Shown one piece after another: positions 55,485 to 63,149 of a stretch of DNA of 64,000 nucleotides. The stretch is from the NCBI GenBank assembly GCA_947628225.1, contig CANQYY010000001.1:1-64000 (forward strand), written 5' to 3'. The notes under the pieces were generated by a model. It ran no database searches, was not told where the DNA came from, and worked only from the letters and a program-made list of their open reading frames with translations. Position 1 is the first letter of the stretch. Each line of letters starts with the position of its first letter. The DNA comes from an uncultured Lachnospiraceae bacterium (lineage in GTDB: Bacteria; Bacillota; Clostridia; Lachnospirales; Lachnospiraceae). The position numbers were made by a program, and so were the translations under genes.

Positions 55485-55528
55485 TTTTGTCCCAAATAGT
55501 ATTATTTTGTCCCGATACATGATATAAT
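55485..55528 (+). promoter_or_regulatory. ietAS promoter with two direct repeats
   Basis: TTTTGTCCC occurs at 55485-55493 and again at 55505-55513, exactly 20 bases (about two helical turns) apart, followed by TATAAT at 55523-55528. The usual -35 element is weak, so the repeats are candidate regulator sites. GGAGGTG and the GTG start follow. Confidence 0.55.
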
Positions 55529-55555
55529 ATAAAAAAGTAATGGAGGTGCACTCTT

Positions 55556-56623
55556 GTGAAAAAACAAAATATATTAAATTTGATAAAATATCATGTTGAA
55601 AAAAATGAGAATGCATTTAGAAATGAGGCAGTAAGCATAGCGAAATATTTTGATTCTATCGGCGATTATCAGCTGGCTGAATATATAATGGGGTTAATGG
55701 CAGAATCCAATTTGTATGTTCCACAGGCCAGTGATTTTGAAAGTGAATTTTTAAAACAGGTAGATATTAGAGAAATGCAGCTATTGAATTTGCCAGTAGT
55801 AATATCTAATGATATAAAAGGCATTATTAATGCAGTTAATCATAATATTGGGATAAATAAATTTTTGCTTGAAGGACTGCCAGGCAGTGGAAAAACAGAG
55901 GCGGCGAAGCATATTGCAAGACTGCTTGATAGAATATTATATTGTGTTGATTTTGAGCATTTGATTGACAGTAAACTAGGGCAAACGAATAAAAATATTG
56001 CCAAAGTTTTTGCTGAAATAAATATGATTCCATATTCGAATAAAATTGTTATTTTATTTGATGAAATCGATGCGATTGCCCTGGACAGAGTTAATAGAAA
56101 TGATGTGCGAGAAATGGGGCGGGTTACTTCGACTATATTGAGGGAACTTGATAGATTGACTGATTTAAACAAGGACGTAGTAATTATTGCGACAACAAAT
56201 TTATTTTCTGATTTTGATAAAGCTTTAATCAGACGTTTTGATGCAATAATTAATTTTAACCGATATAGTAAAGAAGATTTGGTAGAAGTTGCAGAATATT
56301 ATTTTTCAGCTTTTATTAAAAATTTTAAAGGCATTCCTAAAGATATCAGGTTGTTTAAGAAAATTTTGAGGGTATCGCCGGATTTGCCTTACCCGGGAGA
56401 ATTGAAGAATACTATAAAAACCTCTTTGGCGTTTAGTGATACAAATATCGAATATGATTATTTGAGAAGGCTTTATAATTCTTTGATCGGTAATTTAGAA
56501 GAAATCGATATAGAACAACTTCATGAGCAAGGATTTACGCTCAGAGAAATAGAAAAGCTCAAAGGAGAATCTAAAAGCGCTGTATCCAGAAAATTGAGCA
56601 AGGGGGAAGATATGAATGAATAA
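55556..56623 (+). CDS. ietA: AAA-family ATPase of an IetAS-type system
   Basis: 355-residue ATPase with Walker A GLPGSGKT (107-114), Walker B IVILFDE (164-170), a sensor/arginine-finger region TTNLF...LIRRFDA (213-230) and an alpha-helical lid. The last 35 residues (GFTLREIEKLKGESKSAVSR, then KL) look like a helix-turn-helix, unusual for an effector ATPase and suggesting self-regulation. The start is a GTG with GGAGGTG upstream. It overlaps the subtilase gene by 8 bases. The pair matches IetAS, first described as a plasmid-stabilising pair and later reported as anti-phage; the name is by architecture, not by alignment. Confidence 0.75.
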   Translation: MKKQNILNLIKYHVEKNENAFRNEAVSIAKYFDSIGDYQLAEYIMGLMAESNLYVPQASDFESEFLKQVDIREMQLLNLPVVISNDIKGIINAVNHNIGINKFLLEGLPGSGKTEAAKHIARLLDRILYCVDFEHLIDSKLGQTNKNIAKVFAEINMIPYSNKIVILFDEIDAIALDRVNRNDVREMGRVTSTILRELDRLTDLNKDVVIIATTNLFSDFDKALIRRFDAIINFNRYSKEDLVEVAEYYFSAFIKNFKGIPKDIRLFKKILRVSPDLPYPGELKNTIKTSLAFSDTNIEYDYLRRLYNSLIGNLEEIDIEQLHEQGFTLREIEKLKGESKSAVSRKLSKGEDMNE

Positions 56624-58850
56624 TGTGCTGGAATTAAGGGGGAAGCGATTTATACAAGCTTCGGAAACCGGTGGTGGCGGCGGAGCGTCTATGAACAGCA
56701 AAAAAATTGTAACAAGAGAACAGATGCTTAGATTGGTAGAAAGAATCAGTCAAATTAAAGAATTTTGGGAGCAGGAAAGACGTCCCTTTGAGGGAATATT
56801 AATTAGTGTCCATTATAATAAAATAGTTGCAAAGAGCAATCGGATTGCAGGATTATTTAAAGGAAAAGATTCTAATTATGCTATCGTGGGCGCTAAATTT
56901 AACAAGGAAAAAACAAAACATATTATTACATATTTTCTTGATATGGGAGATTTGGTCAAAAGTATAGAACTACTTTTGAAAACGAGTGATGTAATCAAGG
57001 CAAAATTTCCAACTGGAATAGATAAAGCTGCTTTTGATAATAAAATAACAATAAATAAAATACCATTCCCTAAGTTTTCGATAACAAAGTCTATGTTTAA
57101 GCAGGTAGTCGCAGATGTTTCATATATCGAAGATTTTGAGGTGGAGATGGCAACGCGCCAATTAAACCAAAGTATCATAACATTGTATAATACGAATACA
57201 GATACAAAAACATTATTTGAAAATATTGGAATTAATATTTTAAAAAGCAGAATATTGGATAATCAGACAGTATTTTTAGATGAAGATCAATTACGGATTT
57301 TATTTGAAAAAGCGCCATATCTTGTTTCTATGGCAACAGAGGATTTATCCGGATTATCTCGGGAAGACTTCATGCAGGAATATCAGCAAGAGCCTTTGTA
57401 TATGCCCGCTCCAACGATTGAGCCAACGATTGGTGTGATGGATACTCTTTTTGATGAGCAAGTTTATTTTGGCGAATGGGTAGAATATCATGATATGGTT
57501 GACGATAATATTCCTAAAAAACCAGATGATTATCGTCACGGTACAGCAGTGGATTCCATTATTGTAGATGGCGCAAGGTTAAATCCCTGGCTTGATGACG
57601 GATGCGGCAGATTTAGAGTGCGCCATTTTGGTGTTGCGACAGGTTCAAAATTTTCTTCTTTTACTATTACAAAACTGATAAAAGAGATTATTGCAGAAAA
57701 TAAAGATATAAAGGTTTGGAATATTTCGCTTGGAAGTAATCAAGAAGTTAATGATAATTTTATTTCTGCCGAAGCTGCTATATTAGATAAAATTCAATAT
57801 GAAAATGATGTAATTTTTGTTGTTACGGGAACAAACAAGCCCAGTGATGAAATTGAAAAAATAGGATCGCCTGCTGACTCAATAAACAGTATGGTAGTTA
57901 ATGCAGTGACGCAGAAGGGTTTGTCAACTAAATATGCAAGGCGAGGACTGGCATTATCCTTTTTTGCAAAACCGGATGTTAGCTATTATGGTGGGAGTGA
58001 GGAAAAATATATTAAGGTTTGTGAACCATTAGGGGAAGCAAATGTTGCCGGCACCTCATTTGCGGCGCCTTGGATTGCCCGAAAATTATCTTATCTAATT
58101 GATATTTTGGGACTGAACAGAGAAGTTGCAAAAGCAATGATTATTGATGCTGCAAGGGGATGGAATGAAAAGCCGACACCGGAAGCAGTTGCTTTATATG
58201 GACATGGCATAGTACCGATTAAAATAGATGATATTGTTTATACGAAAGAGGATGAAATTAAATTTTTGGTATATGATGTGAGTGAAAAATGGAATACATA
58301 TAATTATTATTTTCCGGTTCCAATTAAAGACGACAAATACCCTTTTATTGCAAGAGCAACGATGTGTTATTTCCCTATGTGCGATAGAACACAGGGTGTC
58401 GATTATACAAATACAGAACTTAATTTACATTTTGGCAGAATTAATGATAAAGGGAGGATAGTGGATATTAAGGGTGATAAACAAAATCAGGACGTAATAT
58501 TCGATGATGGAAAATATTTTCTTCTGGAGGGTGAGGCAAGAGAAAGATTCAGAAAATGGGAGAATGTAAAATATATTACAGAAAAGCCCAAAAACAAGAT
58601 GATGCCGAAGAAATCTTATGAAAATAAAAATTGGGGAATGGAAATAAAAACAAATAACCGCTTAGATCCTAAAGATGGAATGGGGATTCGTTTTGGCGCT
58701 GTAGTTACATTAAAAGAAATCAATGGCGTCAATAGAATTGATGAATTTATTAAAAATTGCACTTTGAATGGTTGGCTGGTTAATAAAATTGATGTCCAGA
58801 CAAGAATTGATATTAATAAAAAAGTCAATGAGGATATTGAGTTCGAGTAA
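56616..58850 (+). CDS. ietS: subtilisin-like serine protease of an IetAS-type system
   Basis: 744-residue S8-family peptidase. A long N-terminal region of unknown fold (1-265) precedes the catalytic domain with Asp276 (GVMDT), His308 (YRHGT), oxyanion Asn407 (VTGTN) and nucleophile Ser481 (GTSFAAP); the triad is intact. About 250 C-terminal residues follow. No signal peptide, so it acts in the cytoplasm, which is dangerous unless restrained, presumably by the ATPase. AT-rich like ietA. In IetAS pairs both genes are needed for function; the trigger and substrate are unknown. Confidence 0.78.
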   Translation: MNNVLELRGKRFIQASETGGGGGASMNSKKIVTREQMLRLVERISQIKEFWEQERRPFEGILISVHYNKIVAKSNRIAGLFKGKDSNYAIVGAKFNKEKTKHIITYFLDMGDLVKSIELLLKTSDVIKAKFPTGIDKAAFDNKITINKIPFPKFSITKSMFKQVVADVSYIEDFEVEMATRQLNQSIITLYNTNTDTKTLFENIGINILKSRILDNQTVFLDEDQLRILFEKAPYLVSMATEDLSGLSREDFMQEYQQEPLYMPAPTIEPTIGVMDTLFDEQVYFGEWVEYHDMVDDNIPKKPDDYRHGTAVDSIIVDGARLNPWLDDGCGRFRVRHFGVATGSKFSSFTITKLIKEIIAENKDIKVWNISLGSNQEVNDNFISAEAAILDKIQYENDVIFVVTGTNKPSDEIEKIGSPADSINSMVVNAVTQKGLSTKYARRGLALSFFAKPDVSYYGGSEEKYIKVCEPLGEANVAGTSFAAPWIARKLSYLIDILGLNREVAKAMIIDAARGWNEKPTPEAVALYGHGIVPIKIDDIVYTKEDEIKFLVYDVSEKWNTYNYYFPVPIKDDKYPFIARATMCYFPMCDRTQGVDYTNTELNLHFGRINDKGRIVDIKGDKQNQDVIFDDGKYFLLEGEARERFRKWENVKYITEKPKNKMMPKKSYENKNWGMEIKTNNRLDPKDGMGIRFGAVVTLKEINGVNRIDEFIKNCTLNGWLVNKIDVQTRIDINKKVNEDIEFE

Positions 58851-58853
58851 ATA

Positions 58854-58968
58854 GGGAAGCATCCGACGGTGGAAAAGATTGTAGTAATAAAAGAGGCTTT
58901 GAGGTTATTTGAATTGATTCCTATTATTCTTTTATTAATCGTTATGTTAAAAAATGCAAAGTAAAGCG
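58854..58968 (+). pseudogene. second remnant of the rlmD C-terminal extension
   Basis: Reads GKHPTVEKIVVIKEALRLFE in one frame, paralleling RKHPTAEKVEAIKGALKHFE in the remnant after rlmD. The DNA is recognisably repeated but diverged (roughly three-quarters identical over about 50 bases). It follows the ietS stop directly and marks a recombination junction; no start codon. Confidence 0.65.
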
Positions 58969-59007
58969 TTGGAAAAGTATATATTAGATTAAAAAGGAGA
59001 TGATGTC

Positions 59008-59310
59008 GTGAGTGATACAGTATTTACCATAAAAAATATTATGGCTTTGGTAAAACCCCTTGCTGAAAAATATCAGGTGCAGCAGATTTACTTGTTCGGT
59101 TCATATGCAAGAGGAGAAGCGGAGATAGATAGTGATATAGATTTTTTGGTTTATGGAGGAGAAAACTTCAAGCTTACCAAGATCTTTGCACTTGCAGAGG
59201 ATTTACGAGAGGTATTAAATAAGAAAGTTGATGTGTTTGAGATTCACGAAATTAACCCGGACAGTGAATTTTATAATACAATTATGAAAGAGAGGTTGCT
59301 TGTGGCATGA
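59008..59310 (+). CDS. mntA: MntA-type nucleotidyltransferase antitoxin
   Basis: 100-residue minimal nucleotidyltransferase. The catalytic motif GSYARGEAEIDSDIDFLV has Gly31-Ser32 and Asp43/Asp45. In characterised pairs MntA transfers AMP to a tyrosine of HepT and so neutralises it. GTG start with AAAAGGAG upstream. Its stop overlaps the hepT start by 4 bases, the standard arrangement. Confidence 0.9.
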   Translation: MSDTVFTIKNIMALVKPLAEKYQVQQIYLFGSYARGEAEIDSDIDFLVYGGENFKLTKIFALAEDLREVLNKKVDVFEIHEINPDSEFYNTIMKERLLVA

Positions 59311-59654
59311 AATATTCGGATCAACAGCGTATTCAAAAGATATATGACAATGCAGTAAAATTATATGAATATATTAGGGCAAATCACATCAGTAAAGAAA
59401 ATCTAATCAGGGAATTTTCTCTGCAATGGCTTGTTACAACACCCCTATATAATATCGGTGAACATGTCTATAATCTGTCAAAGGATTATAAAGAAGTCCA
59501 TAATGAAATTCAATGGGCTATGATTGCCGGAGTCAGGCATAGATTGGTTCATGACTACGAAGGTACGAATTGGAATATCATAGCTGATGTTGTATTTGAG
59601 GAGCTGCCAATTTTAATAAGACAATTGAAAGAAATTTTGGATAGCGAGCAATAA
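59307..59654 (+). CDS. hepT: HepT-type RNase toxin
   Basis: 115-residue all-helical HEPN-family toxin. The active-site motif RX4HXY is present as Arg77, His82, Tyr84 (RHRLVHDY); Tyr84 is the residue AMPylated by MntA in studied systems. Known HepT proteins cut RNA and slow growth. Coupled to mntA by a 4-base overlap. The 334 bases after it contain an rlmD-like remnant, an extended -10 element (TGGTATAAT at 59777-59785) and otherwise nothing recognised. Confidence 0.9.
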   Translation: MKYSDQQRIQKIYDNAVKLYEYIRANHISKENLIREFSLQWLVTTPLYNIGEHVYNLSKDYKEVHNEIQWAMIAGVRHRLVHDYEGTNWNIIADVVFEELPILIRQLKEILDSEQ

Positions 59655-59795
59655 TTTTGATTAAGAACCACCGCTCCATAGTCGCTCTCTCAGAAATTAA
59701 AAGATATCTTTCTGCTAAGCACGAAGGGAAAGATATGCAGGAAATTTGATTTGCAGTAGAAAAAGTGTTGCAGTCGTGGTATAATTTACAAGAGC

Positions 59796-59887
59796 GATGT
59801 GGAAAGTATTGCGTTTTTGTCCGCAAATCACCAGATAGTGTTATCAATATGAAAGTGGAGTTTGGGGAAGATGAGGGTATGAGGTAA
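59796..59887 (+). pseudogene. third remnant of an rlmD 3' region
   Basis: Reads DVESIAFLSA and, after a frameshift, [20 protein letters not shown] then stop. This matches the junction region of RlmD: NVETVVLLSQQKPDGHIPVKVEFGEG in the intact gene upstream (compare in parts). It is a fragment of the part of the gene just before the C-terminal extension, lying at the right edge of the island. Confidence 0.65.
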
Positions 59888-59988
59888 CAGAAATTTCTGT
59901 AAATCGTGAGTTGTGGTTTCAAATGCGTTTCTGTCAGCTCCAGAAAAAAGTTAGCATAAAAAGATATACAAAAGGAGGAATATTGTTT

Positions 59989-61707
59989 ATGAAAAACAAA
60001 AAGGTAAAATTGTCATTAAAGTGGGAGATTTTTGGGCTAACCCTGATTCCCCTGCTGATCCTTACCGTTATCGTCACGCTGTATTCAGTAAATTCACTGA
60101 AAACCAGCATGCAGCAGGAGTCGCTGCTGGCGCTTGAGGACGTCTGCCACAGTCTGGATGCGGCTTATGCCGCCTTGGATTCAGGCGACTATGCGATGCA
60201 GGGAGAGGATTTGCTGAAGGGGTCTTATAATGTGACGCAGAACGAAACCATGATTGATGCTTTTGCGAAGGATTCCAGCACAGAGGTCACTCTGTTCTAC
60301 GGCGACACCAGGCGCGCCACCTCCCTTCTGGATGCCGACACAAGCAAGAAACTTCTGGGAACTCAGGCATCCGACTCCGTAGTGGAGAAAGTAGTGAAGA
60401 AAGGCGAGGAATTTTCTTCGGTCAGTTTAGAGATCAATGGCCAGAACTATTATGCCTATTACATCCCGATGAAGAATTCAGACGGTTCGATTGTGGGAAT
60501 GTTTTTTGCCGGAAAGCCGAGTGCGGATATTGACGCTACCATTTCCAAAAAGACGCTGGGAATTCTGGGGATTTCCTTTGCACTGCTTATACTGGTGGTT
60601 GTGATTTCCCTCTTAGTATCCGGAAAAATCGGGAAAGCTGTCCGCTTGGCAGAGGAGATGCTGCAAAAACTGGCGCAGGGGGATCTGACTGTTTCCGTTG
60701 AGCCAAGACTGCTGCACCGAAACGATGAATTGGGCGTTATGTGCGGCTCCCTGCAGGAACTTCTGAACCAGCTGCGGAACACCGTCGGGAAAATCCAGCA
60801 TTCGGCAGATATTTTATCTGTTTCCGGACAGGAGCTGCAGGAACTGGCGGATAAAACCAATTTGACGGCAGAGGAAGTAAGCCGCACGGTGGACGGGGTA
60901 TCCCAGGGTATCATATCTCAGGCACAGGATACGGAGCATGCCACGATCAATGTGGGCGATATGGGAGATTCTATCCGGAAAATTGTAGATAAGGTCGAAA
61001 CACTGCATAACACCTCGGAAACCATGGAGGAGGCAAAGAATGAGGCGGAACGCATCATTGCAGAACTTGGAGAATCCAGCGTGCAGACCTTTGAGGCCGT
61101 GAAGCGCATTGAGCATCAGGTCAAGCTCACGGACGATTCCGTTATGCAAATTCAGGATGCGGTATCACTGATTTCCTCCATCGCCGAGGAAACGAACCTG
61201 CTGTCGCTGAATGCCAGTATTGAGGCGGCAAGAGCGGGAGAAGCGGGCAAAGGATTTGCTGTCGTAGCTTCCGAGATCCAGAAACTGGCAGAGGAGTCGA
61301 ACACTTCTGCAGCTTCTATTGCCGAGGTAATCCGCAATCTGGCGAGAGAATCCAAAAATACGGTGGAGGCAATGAACCAGATGCAGGAAATCATCGAGAA
61401 TCAACAGGAAAAGCTGCAGGAAACCCAGGTAAAATTCGAGGGCGTGAGCGCGGGAATCCAGTCCTCTCGGGAAGAGGTCGACATTATCAACGAGGACTCC
61501 CAGGCATGCGACAGGGCGAGAGAGGTTGTCACGGATGCGATTCAGAGTCTTTCGGCGGTATCAGAGGAAAATGCAGCTTCCACAGAGCATACGATGTCCT
61601 CTGTGAAAGAACTGAATTCCGCCATGGCGCATTTGGCGGGTAAGGCAGACGGATTGAAATCCATGGCGCAGGAATTGGAAAACAATATGAAATTTTTCAA
61701 GATATGA
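59989..61707 (+). CDS. methyl-accepting chemotaxis protein (single-Cache sensor)
   Basis: 572-residue membrane chemoreceptor. Membrane helix about 13-35, an extracellular single-Cache-like domain about 40-185 (with an [20 protein letters not shown] core), a second membrane helix about 190-215, HAMP, and the signalling tip [19 protein letters not shown] with [15 protein letters not shown]. The ATG at 59989 follows AAAGGAGGAA; a longer open frame from 59911 lacks a ribosome site. GC-richer than the preceding AT-rich island genes, so it is probably where the resident chromosome resumes. Confidence 0.9.
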   Translation: MKNKKVKLSLKWEIFGLTLIPLLILTVIVTLYSVNSLKTSMQQESLLALEDVCHSLDAAYAALDSGDYAMQGEDLLKGSYNVTQNETMIDAFAKDSSTEVTLFYGDTRRATSLLDADTSKKLLGTQASDSVVEKVVKKGEEFSSVSLEINGQNYYAYYIPMKNSDGSIVGMFFAGKPSADIDATISKKTLGILGISFALLILVVVISLLVSGKIGKAVRLAEEMLQKLAQGDLTVSVEPRLLHRNDELGVMCGSLQELLNQLRNTVGKIQHSADILSVSGQELQELADKTNLTAEEVSRTVDGVSQGIISQAQDTEHATINVGDMGDSIRKIVDKVETLHNTSETMEEAKNEAERIIAELGESSVQTFEAVKRIEHQVKLTDDSVMQIQDAVSLISSIAEETNLLSLNASIEAARAGEAGKGFAVVASEIQKLAEESNTSAASIAEVIRNLARESKNTVEAMNQMQEIIENQQEKLQETQVKFEGVSAGIQSSREEVDIINEDSQACDRAREVVTDAIQSLSAVSEENAASTEHTMSSVKELNSAMAHLAGKADGLKSMAQELENNMKFFKI

Positions 61708-61752
61708 TAAAAGAGAGCGAAACAGAAAAAAACTAAACAATATGGTTAGTTA

Positions 61753-61795
61753 GAAAAGCGGCATTTTCCTTAAAGCGGAGATACCGCTTTTCCGT
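61753..61795 (+). terminator. terminator after the third chemoreceptor
   Basis: GAAAAGCGG and CCGCTTTTC pair around a 22-base loop and run into TTTTC. It ends the receptor transcript before the recombinase gene. Confidence 0.65.
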
Positions 61796-61830
61796 TATTA
61801 AAAACAGGTATTTTTATGGAGGCAGACAGC

Positions 61831-62691
61831 ATGAAACGAAGAATCACAAAGGAAGCGCTGGAAAATTACAGAATCTATCTTTATGAGCAGGAAAAAGGCA
61901 GGAGGACGATAGAAAAATATATGCGGGATCTGGACAAACTGGCTCGGTATGCGGCAGGACGGAGTTTGGATAAAGAATTGGTACTTGAATATAAAGAGTA
62001 TCTGAAAAATAACGGAGATTATAAAACAAGCAGCATAAATTCTTTCCTTGTGGCGGCAAACCAGTTTTTCCATTTTATGCAATGGCATGACTTGAAGGTA
62101 AAAACATATCGCATCCAGACAGAAATTTTTCTGCCGGAAAACAGGGAATTGTCAAAGGAAGAATATAAAAAACTGGTAAAGACTGCCATGAAGACAGGAA
62201 GAGAAAAAATTGGCATGATCGCCCAGACAATATGCGCCACGGGCATACGGGTAAGCGAACTATCGTCAATTACTGTAGCGGCAGCAAAATCCGGAATGGC
62301 CGTCACCTACAACAAGGGAAAAGAGCGGAAGATTCTGATACCGAGGGACCTTCAGGTGCGGCTGCTCCACTATATCCGGAAAAACGGTATAAAATCCGGA
62401 GCTGTATTCCAGACCAAAAAAGGAAAAGCCGTGGACCGGACATGGATCTGGCGCGAACTGAAAAAGCTGTGTGAAACTGCAAAAGTCAATAAAGATAAGG
62501 TATTTCCCCATAATCTTCGGCATTTATTTGCCAGAACATTTTACGGGATGTACCGGGATATTGTAAAACTTGCGGATATGCTGGGACATAGCAGGATTGA
62601 AACAACAAAAATCTATTTGAAAGAATCTTATGCCGAGTACCGAAGACAACTGGAAGGTATGAATCTGCTGGTAAAAATAAAATCCACATAA
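61831..62691 (+). CDS. tyrosine recombinase (XerC/D-like), probable DNA invertase
   Basis: 286-residue site-specific recombinase. N-terminal SAM-like core-binding domain (about 8-95) and catalytic domain with Arg140 (TGIRVSEL), Lys162-region beta-hairpin, His227 and Arg230 (HNLRHLFA), His253 (LGHSRI) and nucleophile Tyr262 (TKIYLK): all catalytic residues are present. The ATG at 61831 has GGAGG eight bases upstream. Its stop codon lies inside the left arm of an inverted-repeat pair flanking 315 bases that end shortly before a surface-protein gene. No phage or conjugation genes are near, so the role is probably local inversion rather than island integration. Confidence 0.88.
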   Translation: MKRRITKEALENYRIYLYEQEKGRRTIEKYMRDLDKLARYAAGRSLDKELVLEYKEYLKNNGDYKTSSINSFLVAANQFFHFMQWHDLKVKTYRIQTEIFLPENRELSKEEYKKLVKTAMKTGREKIGMIAQTICATGIRVSELSSITVAAAKSGMAVTYNKGKERKILIPRDLQVRLLHYIRKNGIKSGAVFQTKKGKAVDRTWIWRELKKLCETAKVNKDKVFPHNLRHLFARTFYGMYRDIVKLADMLGHSRIETTKIYLKESYAEYRRQLEGMNLLVKIKST

Positions 62692-62702
62692 TAAATATTA
62701 TG
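62686..62702 (+). repeat. left inverted repeat of an invertible segment
   Basis: ACATAATAAATATTATG, the exact reverse complement of 63018-63034. The site is itself nearly palindromic, CATAATA-AA-TATTATG, with an asymmetric AA core that fixes orientation, as expected for a tyrosine-recombinase site. It overlaps the recombinase stop codon. Confidence 0.85.
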
Positions 62703-62739
62703 TAATAATAAATAATGTGTAAAAATTTCCATGTATTAG

Positions 62740-62768
62740 AGTATACTATAGTTCGGGGATATATGCAA
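62740..62768 (-). promoter_or_regulatory. promoter inside the invertible segment
   Basis: Read on the minus strand: TTGCAT, 17-base spacer, TATACT, identical in both hexamers to the promoter at 9302-9330. Currently directed back toward the recombinase gene. Confidence 0.8.
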
Positions 62769-62829
62769 GTGTGAAATTTTGCAGAAATTTCCAGCTTTTT
62801 TGTGATTTTTTTTATTTGCTTTATTATTT

Positions 62830-62862
62830 GCAGGGAAAACTGAGGTTTTTCCTGCTTTTTTA
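62830..62862 (+). terminator. intrinsic terminator inside the invertible segment
   Basis: GCAGGGAAAAC pairs with GTTTTTCCTGC around TGAG and is followed by TTTTTTA. In the current orientation it would stop read-through from the recombinase before the surface-protein gene. Confidence 0.82.
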
Positions 62863-63017
62863 TTTTAGGGGAAGTTCATCTTGAGGAGAAGTTCATTTTA
62901 GGTGGATTGAAAAACGCTATGTATTTTTCAGGACGGCACAATTCTCAGTCGCCGCTTTTTGTCGTTATCTGCCGGTTTTCGACGTATTTTTCTCTCTTCC
63001 TTTTCTATGCCACTATT

Positions 63018-63034
63018 CATAATATTTATTATGT
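63018..63034 (-). repeat. right inverted repeat of the invertible segment
   Basis: CATAATATTTATTATGT, exact reverse complement of 62686-62702. Between it and the surface-protein start (63035-63149) no -10/-35 pair is seen; a 9-bp hairpin (63052-63074, GCTTTGCGG/CTGCAAAGC) lies in the leader. Confidence 0.85.
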
Positions 63035-63149
63035 TGTTAAAGTGTATGAGGGCTTTGCGGCAAGGCTGCAAAGCTAAAAAACTTACAGAAATGATTAAGA
63101 CAGGGGAAACGGTATTTTTACATCCGCATCCCCGGAAATGGAGGAAAGA

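Larger units (their letters stand above)
52761..59887. mobile_element. accessory island at the 3' end of rlmD
   Basis: About 7 kb between rlmD and a chemoreceptor gene, holding genes of sharply different base composition (AT-rich ietAS, GC-rich metallopeptidase) and only defence-, toxin- or peptide-type cargo. Fragments of the rlmD C-terminal extension occur at its left edge (52602-52760), between ietS and mntA (58854-58968), and at its right edge (59796-59887). No integrase or transposase is inside, so homologous or illegitimate exchange at these shared sequences is the likely route. Boundaries are approximate. Confidence 0.6.
62703..63017. other. invertible promoter segment, 315 bp, OFF orientation
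   Basis: Lies between two perfect 17-base inverted repeats. It contains a consensus promoter on the minus strand (62740-62768) and a terminator on the plus strand (62830-62862), plus two tandem GAAGTTCAT-containing 17-base units at 62871 and 62888. As read, the promoter fires away from the surface-protein gene at 63150; after inversion it would map near 62952-62980 and point at that gene with a leader of about 160 bases. No coding gene is seen within the segment. Confidence 0.8.

Noticed and set aside
61831..62691. Integrase of a prophage or of the rlmD island
   Set aside because: No phage, conjugation or excision genes are near, and the gene lies beyond the island beside its own inverted-repeat pair, which fits a local invertase better.
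62871..62904. Two GAAGTTCAT-containing 17-base units as recombinase accessory sites
   Set aside because: The copies are short and imperfect, and their role in recombination cannot be supported from sequence alone.
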